From Lactobacillus mulieris (lineage in GTDB: Bacteria > Bacillota > Bacilli > Lactobacillales > Lactobacillaceae): a stretch of 64,000 nt of DNA. The stretch lies in assembly GCF_007095465.1 (NCBI RefSeq), contig NZ_SDGL01000005.1, forward strand, positions 62,001 through 126,000. Reading direction: 5' to 3'. A program made the position numbers and the translations under genes. Positions 24,605-32,832 of this stretch are shown here, one piece after another. The notes under the pieces are model-generated. The model was not told the DNA's origin. It searched no databases and saw nothing but the letters and a program-made list of their open reading frames with translations. The number at the start of each line of letters is the position of its first letter. Position 1 is the stretch's first letter.

Positions 24605-25987
24605 TTACTTATTCTTTTTATGCATTCTTCTGAAATAGTATTCCGTTGCACTTGCTAATAATACTAATGCACCAACTGTAACTGAAATTCTTGTTTCATC
24701 ATTTAAAAACATAAAAATTACAATTAACACTAAAACAGCAAAAGCAAAAAAGTTAGAGTACGGATATAAGGGTAATTTGAATGGATGGTCTTTCATAATT
24801 TCCGGATTATTTTTTCTAAACTTATATTCAGCCATTAAAATTACAAACCAAGCCACCATTCCTGGTAAAACTGACGAACTATAGACAATAACAAATATTT
24901 CATCCATTGTTTTGTTAACAGTTGAAAGAATAAAGTTCAATACAAATCCAATTAAAATTCCGGAAGTAATCCCAACAATAGCCTTACTTGGAACAATTTT
25001 CTTAGAAATCTGTCCAAAAATCTTTGGAGCATCGCCCTCATTCGCTAATTTAAAGAGCATTCTACTTGAAGAATATATCCCACTATTGGCACCTGATAAA
25101 GCAGCAGTTAAAACAACAAAGTTAATAATTGAAGCAGCACCAGTAATCCCTACTTTAGTAAAAGTTTCCACAAATGGTGAGCCAATTGCTGAAAGTTGAT
25201 TCCAAGGATAGATTGAAACAATAACAAAAATCGCACCAACGTAGAAAATCAGAATTCTCCATAGAACGGACTTAACACTTTTAACAACGGCTTGCTTAGG
25301 ATTAGCAACTTCACCAGCACTAATTCCAATTAATTCAATTCCTTGATATGAACCAACAATAATTGACATTGAAAAAATGAAGCCCTTTAAACCACCAGTA
25401 AAGAAGCCGCCGTGACTCCATAAGTTGCTAAAGCCGACAGGTTTCCAATTATTACCAAACCCAAGCAAAATTACTAAAAGTCCAATGATAATCATCAAAA
25501 CAATCGTTACAACTTTAATCATTGAAAACCAAAATTCAAGACTAGCATAAGCTTTGGCACTTGCTAAATTCGCCAATAGTAAGAACCCTATAATAATTAT
25601 CCCTACTAAAAGAGCTGGAGTTTTTGGCCACCAAAACTTCAAATATTCAGTTGCCGCTACAACTTCACTAATTCCAACCACGATATATTGAAAAACCGCA
25701 GCCCATTCAGCCATATTTCCGGCTAATGGGTGAACATATTCAGTTGCATAATCAGCAAATGACCCTGTTCCAGGGTTAACATAGAGCATTTCACCTAACG
25801 CTCTCATAACAATATAAAGAATAAGTCCAACAAAAATATATGCCAAAAGCACAGAAGGTCCTGTCCATTTAATGGTTGAGGTTGATCCCATAAAAAGTCC
25901 AACACCAATTGCACCACCAAGGGAAATCATTTCCATTTGGCCGGCAGTCATTGATCTCTTTAACTTTGGAGCCTTATTTTCAGCCAT
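24605..25987 (-). CDS. Amino acid permease (APC family), second of a tandem pair
   Basis: A 460-residue transporter with 12 predicted membrane helices and the APC signature near the N-terminus: MISLGGAIGVGLFMGSTSTI (about 20-39, helix 1 unwound at GGAIGVGL) and helix 6 FSMSIIVGSYQGIELIGIS. It belongs to the amino acid:proton symporter group of AAT type. Specificity is not readable from sequence. The start overlaps the end of the upstream paralogue by 8 bases, so it is translationally coupled. The two proteins share most residues. Confidence 0.88.
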   Translation of the reverse strand: MAENKAPKLKRSMTAGQMEMISLGGAIGVGLFMGSTSTIKWTGPSVLLAYIFVGLILYIVMRALGEMLYVNPGTGSFADYATEYVHPLAGNMAEWAAVFQYIVVGISEVVAATEYLKFWWPKTPALLVGIIIIGFLLLANLASAKAYASLEFWFSMIKVVTIVLMIIIGLLVILLGFGNNWKPVGFSNLWSHGGFFTGGLKGFIFSMSIIVGSYQGIELIGISAGEVANPKQAVVKSVKSVLWRILIFYVGAIFVIVSIYPWNQLSAIGSPFVETFTKVGITGAASIINFVVLTAALSGANSGIYSSSRMLFKLANEGDAPKIFGQISKKIVPSKAIVGITSGILIGFVLNFILSTVNKTMDEIFVIVYSSSVLPGMVAWFVILMAEYKFRKNNPEIMKDHPFKLPLYPYSNFFAFAVLVLIVIFMFLNDETRISVTVGALVLLASATEYYFRRMHKKNK

Positions 25988-27380
25988 GACTATCTCCTCC
26001 CACTTTTAATCCATGTCTTAAAACATATACAACAGCAGCCACTATTAAAACTAACAATCCTGCTATAACTGAAACTCTCGTTTCACTATTAATAAACATA
26101 AATCCAACAATAACAAGTAACATTGCAAAAGCAAAGTAATTAGAATATGGATATAATGGCAACTTAAATGGGTGATCTTTCAATAGTTCTGGATTATTTT
26201 TTCTGAATCTTAATTCTGCAAGCAAAATTACAAACCAAGGTATCATACCTGGAAGAACTGATGAACTAAATACAATTACAAATAAGTCCTCAGTTGATTT
26301 GCTAAATTGAGATGCAAAAACATTCAAAACAAAGCCTAAGAAAATACCAGAAGAAATTCCCATAATTGCTCTACTTGGAACTACATGTTTTGACAAATAG
26401 CCAAACACCTTAGGTGCATCGCCTTCATGAGCTAACTTGAATAACATTCTACTTGAAGAATAAATTCCACTATTTGCACCAGATAAAGCTGCTGTTAAAA
26501 CAACAAAGTTAATAATTGAAGCAGCTGCAGTAATTCCCACCTTAGCAAAAGTAGTTACAAATGGAGAACCAAGACTAGATAACTGATTCCATGGATAAAT
26601 TGTTACAATTACAAAAATTGCCCCTACATAGAAAATTAAAATTCTAAATAAAACAGACTTGACACTCTTAACAACAGCTTCTTGTGGATTTTCAACTTCA
26701 CCTGCACTAATTCCAAGTAACTCAATTCCTTCATAAGAGCCAACAATAATTGACATTGAAAAAAAGAAGCCTTGTACACCACCAGTAAAGAAGCCACCAT
26801 GACTCCACAAATTACTAAAACCAGTTGGGTGTCCACCATTACCGAATCCAAAGAAAATTACTAAAAAGCCTAAAATAATCATCAAAATAATAGTAACGAC
26901 TTTAATCATTGCAAACCAAAACTCTAAGTTTGCATAAGCTTTCGCACTTGCTAAATTTGCAAGTAATAGGAAAGCAATGATAATTACCCCAGACCAAAAA
27001 ACATTTACTTGTGGCCACCAAAATTTCAAATATTCAGTTGCTGCAACAACCTCACTCATTCCAACAACGATGTATTCAAAAACATTAGCCCATTCAGCCA
27101 TATACCCTGCCATTGGGTGAACATATTCAGTTGCATAATCTGCAAAAGAACCAGTTCCTGGATTAACATAGAGCATTTCACCTAATGCTCGCATAACAAT
27201 GTATAAAATTAATCCAACAAACATATATGCTAATAAAACGGATGGTCCTGTCCACTTGATAGTTGAAGTTGATCCCATAAAAAGTCCAACACCAATTGCA
27301 CCACCAAGGGAAATCATTTCCATATGCCCAGCAGACATCGAACGCTTTAACTGCGGAGCAGAACTAGTTTTTTTATCCAT
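25980..27380 (-). CDS. Amino acid permease (APC family), first of a tandem pair
   Basis: A 466-residue APC permease nearly co-linear with the following gene, with the same helix 1 segment MISLGGAIGVGLFMGSTSTI, the same long conserved MRALGEMLYVNPGTGSFADY region and the helix 6 FSMSIIVGSYEGIELLGIS. It differs in the C-terminal tail, which is longer and ends in a polar stretch GLKVGGDSHG. It probably takes up related amino acids in symport with protons. Downstream, a shared permease gene runs from the overlapping start. The leader has a good promoter and a palindrome. Confidence 0.88.
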   Translation of the reverse strand: MDKKTSSAPQLKRSMSAGHMEMISLGGAIGVGLFMGSTSTIKWTGPSVLLAYMFVGLILYIVMRALGEMLYVNPGTGSFADYATEYVHPMAGYMAEWANVFEYIVVGMSEVVAATEYLKFWWPQVNVFWSGVIIIAFLLLANLASAKAYANLEFWFAMIKVVTIILMIILGFLVIFFGFGNGGHPTGFSNLWSHGGFFTGGVQGFFFSMSIIVGSYEGIELLGISAGEVENPQEAVVKSVKSVLFRILIFYVGAIFVIVTIYPWNQLSSLGSPFVTTFAKVGITAAASIINFVVLTAALSGANSGIYSSSRMLFKLAHEGDAPKVFGYLSKHVVPSRAIMGISSGIFLGFVLNVFASQFSKSTEDLFVIVFSSSVLPGMIPWFVILLAELRFRKNNPELLKDHPFKLPLYPYSNYFAFAMLLVIVGFMFINSETRVSVIAGLLVLIVAAVVYVLRHGLKVGGDSHG

Positions 27381-27397
27381 AAAAATCCTCTCACTCT

Positions 27398-27423
27398 GAA
27401 CAAGTTAGCTTAGTAACTTATTC
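27398..27423 (-). promoter_or_regulatory. Imperfect palindrome in the permease operon leader
   Basis: Two arms, GAACAAGTTA and TAACTTATTC, pair around GCTTAG (27398-27423), with one mismatch. It lies about 18 bases before the ribosome binding site and just downstream of the promoter, as an operator or a hairpin in the leader RNA. Confidence 0.4.
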
Positions 27424-27440
27424 AGCAAATTTCTTTTCTT

Positions 27441-27469
27441 ATTGTAAGTTATCTATTTGTCTATAGCAA
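27441..27469 (-). promoter_or_regulatory. Permease operon promoter
   Basis: On the minus strand TTGCTA (27469-27464), a 17-base spacer and TACAAT (27446-27441), about 60 bases before ATG 27380. Confidence 0.6.
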
Positions 27470-27480
27470 ATTCAGGTTTA

Positions 27481-28182
27481 TTAATAATGAAAAATCATTT
27501 TACCTAAAAAATAGAAAATAGGCACCAATAAACTTGGCAATAAATCCAAACTTTTAATTTCACGAATTTTTAACAAGCTAATTCCACTTGCTGTAATCAG
27601 AAAGCCACCAACAAGACAAAGCTCATTAACTAATTCCATACTAAAGAAATTTGCAAAGCCTACTTTAACAAGACAAAAGATCAAGAAAAACCAGCCTAAT
27701 AAAATAGGTGTTTCCAAAAGCATCCCCCAACCAAAACTAGCACCAAAAATAATAGCACATACAAAAGTTAAAGATGCATTAGTCAATAAAAAAGTTAAAT
27801 CACCAGTCTTAGCTGCATTTATTGGCCCCAATAAACTAAGTGCCCCAATACAATCTAAAAAAGTAGCGGTTGCGACACCTTTTGCCAATTCACTGGTAAA
27901 CTTGGTTTCAAGTAAACTTTCAACATGTTGGTCAACTTCAAAGAATTTACCTATTAAAGCCCCTAAAGTTAAGCTCACAACAAATAAGAGGGGGAAATTT
28001 GACTTATTCATGTAGTTAACCACAGTATTAACTCCAACTCCCAATGCGGCCAAGCCCAGAGCAAGCCAGAGAGCATCAATATATTTCTCTTTTAAATGCT
28101 GCTTAAACAGACATCCGATTGCTGTTCCAATCACTACAGCCAATCCGTTAATTAAAATACCAATCAAAATTTCACGTCCCAC
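27481..28182 (-). CDS. DUF554 membrane protein (YqgA/YdfK-like)
   Basis: A 233-residue protein with six or seven hydrophobic helices and the family start GILINGLAVVIGTAIGCLF (about 7-25) and GALIGKFFEVD (about 84-94). Family function is unknown; proposals include transport. It is transcribed alone on the minus strand, divergent from the surface protein gene. It has a normal length for the family and no sign of damage. Confidence 0.85.
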   Translation of the reverse strand: MGREILIGILINGLAVVIGTAIGCLFKQHLKEKYIDALWLALGLAALGVGVNTVVNYMNKSNFPLLFVVSLTLGALIGKFFEVDQHVESLLETKFTSELAKGVATATFLDCIGALSLLGPINAAKTGDLTFLLTNASLTFVCAIIFGASFGWGMLLETPILLGWFFLIFCLVKVGFANFFSMELVNELCLVGGFLITASGISLLKIREIKSLDLLPSLLVPIFYFLGKMIFHY

Positions 28183-28355
28183 AAATCAATTTAACTTATT
28201 TTTTATCTTTATCATTTTATATAAAATGATTTCATTTTTCCAATCAAAACATTTACTTTTTCTAAAATTGGTAACACTAACTTATTTTTTTCATCAAAGA
28301 AAAGTCATATTTGTCAGTTAAATTATAGCCAGTGAATGAAAGGAGTTCTACACTT

Positions 28356-29894
28356 ATGAAAAGAAAGAAATTAAAGCTCATTAGCATTCCTTTAATAGCA
28401 TTAACAATTGCTGGTGAAACAGCAATTATCACTAATCAAAATGTGAGTGCTGCTAATACTACCCCACCCTCAATGCCTTCTGGTTCAAAAAAAGGTGGTG
28501 CTAATACCCAAAGTTATGATTATACTGGTAGTTTATCCGCTTCAGTCTTAGCAAATTCAACTAGTCGCAAATTACTCAATAAAACCTTATCTAGTTCAAG
28601 CAAAGATAAAAACGTTGCGTTAATAGAAAATGCCGGCACATTAACTTTAAATCGCGTTACCTTAAACAAAACAGGTTCTTCATCTAATGATGATAATAAC
28701 AACTTTTATGGAACCAATTCTGTCTTACTAGCAACTGGAAAAAAGTCTACTGCATATATTAAGAATTCAAAAATCAAAAGTAATGCAACTGGCGCTAATG
28801 GAATTTTTGCTTCAAATAAAGCAACTATTTATGCAAATAACACCTCTATCACAACAACTGGTTCGGCCAATTCACGTGGTTTAGATGCAACTTATGGTGG
28901 TACAATTATTGCCAATAAATTAAGCATTTCTACTAAGGGAGATCATTCTGCAGCCTTAGCAACTGACCGTGGAGGCGGAAACGTAAGTGTCACTAACTCT
29001 AAACTAAAAACCGCTGGTAGTGGCTCTCCATTAATTTATTCAACTGGAAATATTGAAGTAAATAACGTAACTGGGACCGCTACTGGCTCTCAAATTGCTG
29101 GTATGGAAGGTTACAACAACATTTATATTTCTAATTCTAAGTTATCATCTACTAACAACAAAAAAACGGGCTCTGATCCAATTAAAAATGGTGTAATTCT
29201 CTACCAGTCAATGTCAGGTGACGCTGATACTTCAACTAGTGAATCCGCAAAATTTCAAGCTGTAAATTCTAGCTTGTCAACTTCAATTGATTCTGGCGCA
29301 ATGTTTTATGTTACTAACACTAGCGCCAATGTAGTACTCAAAAATACTAAGTTAAATTTCAATTCAAATAAAGTGAACTTATTAACCATTGAAGGTAATA
29401 ACTCAAACTTTTGGGGCAGTGCTGGTTCAAATGGTGGTAAAGTAACTTTCACTGGCATTAAGCAAAAATTGAACGGTAACATCTCAGTTGATAATATTTC
29501 TAGTCTTAAGCTTTATTTGTTAAAGAATTCAACTTATACTGGTAAAACTTCAATCACAACCAATTCCAAGGCAACAAGTTCTAGCAAAACTTCTGCTCCA
29601 ATTACAATCAATCTTACTAAAGGCTCCAAATGGGTAGTAACTGGCAATTCAACTGTAAGTAATTTAAATGTTGAAGCAGGTGCAAAAATTGTTGATAATT
29701 CAGGTAAAACTGTTACTATTGTCAATTCAGCTGGTAAAACCTTAGTTAAAGGAACCAGTAAATATAAAATTACTGTAAATGGAAGCTATAGTAAAAAAGT
29801 AACAACTAGTTCTGCTAACAAATTAAGTAAAAGTAGTGTTTCAAGAACAGCTTTTGACAAATATTTCAACACTAAGACTGAATTTTCATATTAA
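28356..29894 (+). CDS. Secreted repetitive surface protein, parallel beta-helix type
   Basis: A 512-residue exported protein. ATG 28356 follows AAAGGAG at 10 bases; a frame from 28332 is open but lacks a signal. The signal peptide is MKRKKLKLISIPLIALTIAG and a cleavage after VSA near 35. The mature protein is Asn/Ser/Thr/Lys-rich with short repeated strands (KATIYANNTSITTTG, GGTIIANKLSISTKG, NIYISNSKLSS), which suggests a right-handed beta-helix as in adhesins and polysaccharide-binding proteins. It has no LPxTG, no LysM and no GW module, so its attachment is unclear. The protein resembles a family I recall from gut bacteria, but its role is unknown. It has a poorly conserved AT-rich promoter region. 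Confidence 0.75.
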   Translation: MKRKKLKLISIPLIALTIAGETAIITNQNVSAANTTPPSMPSGSKKGGANTQSYDYTGSLSASVLANSTSRKLLNKTLSSSSKDKNVALIENAGTLTLNRVTLNKTGSSSNDDNNNFYGTNSVLLATGKKSTAYIKNSKIKSNATGANGIFASNKATIYANNTSITTTGSANSRGLDATYGGTIIANKLSISTKGDHSAALATDRGGGNVSVTNSKLKTAGSGSPLIYSTGNIEVNNVTGTATGSQIAGMEGYNNIYISNSKLSSTNNKKTGSDPIKNGVILYQSMSGDADTSTSESAKFQAVNSSLSTSIDSGAMFYVTNTSANVVLKNTKLNFNSNKVNLLTIEGNNSNFWGSAGSNGGKVTFTGIKQKLNGNISVDNISSLKLYLLKNSTYTGKTSITTNSKATSSSKTSAPITINLTKGSKWVVTGNSTVSNLNVEAGAKIVDNSGKTVTIVNSAGKTLVKGTSKYKITVNGSYSKKVTTSSANKLSKSSVSRTAFDKYFNTKTEFSY

Positions 29895-29900
29895 AAAATA

Positions 29901-29958
29901 AAAAGAAGCAGCTAACGTACTAAACACATTGAACATTTAGCAGTTAATTGCTTCTTTT
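29901..29958 (+). terminator. Terminator of the surface protein gene
   Basis: AAAAGAAGCA pairs with TGCTTCTTTT and CTAAC with GTTAA inside, around a long loop, followed by a T run. Confidence 0.65.
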
Positions 29959-30033
29959 ATTTTTGTTTTTTTCTTTCAAAAAGCACTTTTTAGCTTAAAA
30001 ACATTGATATACCAACATTCTTAGTCCCATATA

Positions 30034-30120
30034 AGGAGTGTACAGGATTTGAACCTGCGCGCCGAAAAAATCGGTTCGCCGGATTTCGAGTCCGGTGCAT
30101 TACCACTCTGCCAACACTCC
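30034..30120 (-). tRNA. tRNA-Ser (anticodon CGA)
   Basis: On the minus strand the acceptor arms are GGAGTGT (30120-30114) and ACACTCC (30041-30035). The D arm is GGCAGAGTGGTAATGC, the anticodon stem CCGGA/TCCGG holds loop CTCGAAA with anticodon CGA (codon UCG), a long variable arm CGAACCGATTTTTTCGG follows, and the T arm CAGGTTCAAATCCTG closes it. The long variable arm and CGA anticodon give tRNA-Ser. CCA is not encoded. The residue at the discriminator position reads U (30034). Confidence 0.93.
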
Positions 30121-30133
30121 ATGACTAGACTCC

Positions 30134-30163
30134 ATTATAGCGAAAAATAACTTTTAAGTCTAA
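30134..30163 (-). promoter_or_regulatory. tRNA-Ser promoter
   Basis: TATAAT (30139-30134) with TTAGAC (30163-30158) at 18 bases, ending 14 bases before the tRNA 5' end. Confidence 0.6.
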
Positions 30164-30234
30164 AACTTTTACAAAAAATATACCTCTTTTTCTAATATCT
30201 GTTAAAATAACTAAATGAATGCGAGGTAGTTATC

Positions 30235-30804
30235 GTGAATTTATCTTCGTTAATTGCCCTTATATTGAGTGCAACGATTTTGTTTATTTTGATTTATAAA
30301 CTTGAAAATTCAAAAAAGTTTCGCCATCTCGACAGTAGTTGGCACCAACGGTTAATCCACCCAGTTCAAGGTAGTTTTTGGTCAATAATTGAATTTTTAA
30401 ATGAGCCAAAGCTAATAGCTTTTTGGGACACCTTGCTTGCAGCAGTTTTACTATTCAATGGTGAAATAAAGAAAGCAATATGGGTTTTAGTTACTTTGGC
30501 TATTACAGATATTATAGGTATTTTGTTAAAGCATACGATTAAAAGAAAAAGGCCTAGTGAAAACACTCGTCAATCATATTCTTTTCCTAGTGGTCATGTT
30601 TTAAGTATTACTAGTTTAAGCTTAATTATTTGGCAGATTTATGGCGGGATTCTCGGAGTTAGTTTATTCTTTGTCTTATTTTCACTTTGGTGTTTAGTTG
30701 TTTTTTCAAGAATTATTTTGAAAGCACATTATCCTTCTGATATTGTCGGCGCAACTGCTCTTTCTATCTTTTGTTTTCTGCTAACAATGCCGTTTATTGC
30801 TTAA
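30235..30804 (+). CDS. PAP2-family membrane phosphatase
   Basis: A 189-residue membrane protein with five or so helices and the three PAP2 phosphatase motifs: KHTIKRKRP (about 100-108), FPSGH (118-122), and RIILKAHYPSD (near 161-171). The family dephosphorylates lipid phosphates, including undecaprenyl pyrophosphate, and this size fits the BacA-independent UppP activity. It starts with GTG 30235; GAGGTAG lies 7 bases before it and no ATG fits. Monocistronic, with a strong terminator. Confidence 0.88.
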   Translation: MNLSSLIALILSATILFILIYKLENSKKFRHLDSSWHQRLIHPVQGSFWSIIEFLNEPKLIAFWDTLLAAVLLFNGEIKKAIWVLVTLAITDIIGILLKHTIKRKRPSENTRQSYSFPSGHVLSITSLSLIIWQIYGGILGVSLFFVLFSLWCLVVFSRIILKAHYPSDIVGATALSIFCFLLTMPFIA

Positions 30805-30814
30805 ATATTAAATA

Positions 30815-30844
30815 AAAAAGCTCCGTTAAATAACGGAGCTTTTT
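30815..30844 (+). terminator. PAP2 terminator
   Basis: AAAAAGCTCCGTTA / TAACGGAGCTTTTT, loop AA, perfect 14-bp stem followed by CTTT. Confidence 0.88.
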
Positions 30845-30846
30845 CT

Positions 30847-31312
30847 TTAGGTTTTTATCTAGCAGTCTGTACCTCATAGTAAAAATAATCTTTTAGGAAA
30901 GAATGTAGTTAAACTAAATTAGTGGGAGAAAAGCCTAACTACAAATTAGAAATGTTTCGAATAAATACTAGCATATTAGGGGGGGAGCTAGTGTGGGTAG
31001 AATAATTGCTTCTAATTGGAGTTGTGGGAGTTCTTTCCATCAATGAATAAGATTAATGATGAATATTTTGACTATTAATCCAGTTTTTACCTCATCGTTT
31101 AAAAACTGTTATTTAACTAACTAGAATAAATTGTTTCATTTTTCAAGCTAAAAAGCCTGTTTTTCTTGAAACTATAGTATAGTTTAACAAGTTTTCTTAT
31201 TTTAAACAAGTAAAATATTGATAGAATTTTGCTATTCTTTTCAATGATAGATATAGTTTTACTATCAAGTGTTATTTATTTAGTTATTTTATTAATTAAT
31301 AAAAAAGGCGGC
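30847..31312. other. 465-bp stretch without a recognised gene
   Basis: No open frame with a ribosome binding site or a recognisable product is seen in this region between two converging genes. It holds a G run (near 30979), a local inverted repeat ACTAGC / GCTAGT around it (near 30968-30992), and several stop-dense AT-rich segments. It might contain a degenerate gene, an sRNA or only spacer; I cannot say which. Confidence 0.5.
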
Positions 31313-32143
31313 TTAATTTTCAAAGCCAACCATTAATCCACCCTTTTCGGCATAAAAACTACAAAGACCATGACAAATGCCAATTTCTATTTGCGCTTCA
31401 GGATACTTCTCACTAATTTTTTCTTTTAAACTTTCGGCATCCTTCAAATTATCAACATGATCAATATAGACTTTGCCACCTGAATAATTTTGCTTTTCCA
31501 TATTTTTAAAAAGCTCTAAAACTGTTTTCTTACTCCCTCGCGCTTTACCCAAAGGCTCAAGAGTTCCCTCAGCACTTGCCTCACCAATCATCCGAATATG
31601 TAACATACCAGCAATTCTAGCAGCTGCTGAACTAATTCTGCCATTTACTGCTAAATTATGAAGTGATTCCAAACTAAATAATAAGTGTGTACTAGCTTGA
31701 TAAGTTTTAATACTTTCACCAATAGAATTAAAACTAGTATTTTGAACCAATTCTATTAATTTATCTACCAATAATTTAAGTTCTGGTCCAGCTGATTTAG
31801 AATCAAGTACTAGAACCTCACTATCTGGATTTTCTTCTTGATAGATTTCTACAGCCTGTTTTGCGGATGAATATGTACCACTTAAACCACTAGTAACTGT
31901 TAAAATAATCGCCTTCTTACTGCCAGCCAAAGCATCAAGCCATTCTTGCAAATTAGGACATGAAGTACCTGACTTTTCTTTATTTTCATAAATTTTATCT
32001 AAAAAAGCTGAATAATCCATTTGATCATTATCTAAAAAAGTTTGATTACCTAAATTAATTGTTAATGGTACAACCGTTAAATTGCTTTTTGAATCTGACT
32101 TCAAGTTACTACTTGAATCAACTATTAATTTAATTTCTTCCAT
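31313..32143 (-). CDS. DegV-family fatty-acid-binding protein
   Basis: A 276-residue cytoplasmic protein of the DegV family. Landmarks are the N-terminal IKLIVDSSSNL (4-14), the KSGTSCPNLQEWLDAL region (about 55-70), TVTSGLSGTYSSAK and the C-terminal GICHGLCSFY. Some DegV proteins are FakB fatty acid-binding subunits of the fatty acid kinase; this protein could do the same or carry another lipid. SD is AGAGA before ATG 32143. Divergent from the DUF1836 gene. Confidence 0.88.
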   Translation of the reverse strand: MEEIKLIVDSSSNLKSDSKSNLTVVPLTINLGNQTFLDNDQMDYSAFLDKIYENKEKSGTSCPNLQEWLDALAGSKKAIILTVTSGLSGTYSSAKQAVEIYQEENPDSEVLVLDSKSAGPELKLLVDKLIELVQNTSFNSIGESIKTYQASTHLLFSLESLHNLAVNGRISSAAARIAGMLHIRMIGEASAEGTLEPLGKARGSKKTVLELFKNMEKQNYSGGKVYIDHVDNLKDAESLKEKISEKYPEAQIEIGICHGLCSFYAEKGGLMVGFEN

Positions 32144-32259
32144 AGTTCTCTCTTTTTTGTTTACTTTCGTTAATAAAAATCTCTTTATCAGTTTTTTAAT
32201 AACCGATAGTGCTATGATAATGTTTATTAAATATAAAAGTCAAGTCAAAGGAGTTATTT

Positions 32260-32769
32260 ATGGAAAATTCATCAATCTTAAACCAGATTCAATCTGACGT
32301 TGCAAAATTTTCACTCCCCGCTTTTAGTGAAATTCCCGATATCGGACTATATCTTGAGCAAACCTGCCAATTTATCAATCAAAGCTTAGCACCCTTTTCT
32401 GAACTATATTTAACTAATTCTATGATTAGCAACTACGTAAAAAAGGGAATCATTGAAAAACCAATCAAGAAACGTTATAGTCGACAGCAAATTGCGCGTC
32501 TAATTTTTATTGCATTTGCTAAGCCAGTCCTTTCACTTGATAATTTAAAGGTTGCCATAAAAATGCAAGATAACAGCTATAATATTGATGTCGCTTATCA
32601 ATATTTAAGAGAAGAAAGTATTAACTGTTTAGAATACGTTTATCAGTTAAAAACTCAACTTGATAATATTGGAAAAACTCAAACTACAGAAAAAGAAATT
32701 TTGCGCAACATAATTTTAGCGGCAGTTCATGAAATTTATTTAAATTCTTATTTTTCAGTAACGAAATAG
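32260..32769 (+). CDS. DUF1836 protein
   Basis: A 169-residue cytoplasmic protein of the DUF1836 family, which carries a predicted helix-turn-helix (YLTNSMISNYVKKGIIEKPIK at about 50-70 with the turn around VKKG, then KKRYSRQQIARLIFI). The pattern of a MerR-like N-terminal helix then an Arg/Gln helix suggests DNA binding. Function unknown. AAAGGAG before ATG 32260. It is 63 bases upstream of the P-type ATPase gene and in the same direction, so it may regulate or be co-transcribed with it. Confidence 0.82.
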   Translation: MENSSILNQIQSDVAKFSLPAFSEIPDIGLYLEQTCQFINQSLAPFSELYLTNSMISNYVKKGIIEKPIKKRYSRQQIARLIFIAFAKPVLSLDNLKVAIKMQDNSYNIDVAYQYLREESINCLEYVYQLKTQLDNIGKTQTTEKEILRNIILAAVHEIYLNSYFSVTK

Positions 32770-32832
32770 TTAATTAGATTATTTTTTTGATAAACTATTT
32801 TAAAGAAACTATTGTAGACATGGGGGAAATGT

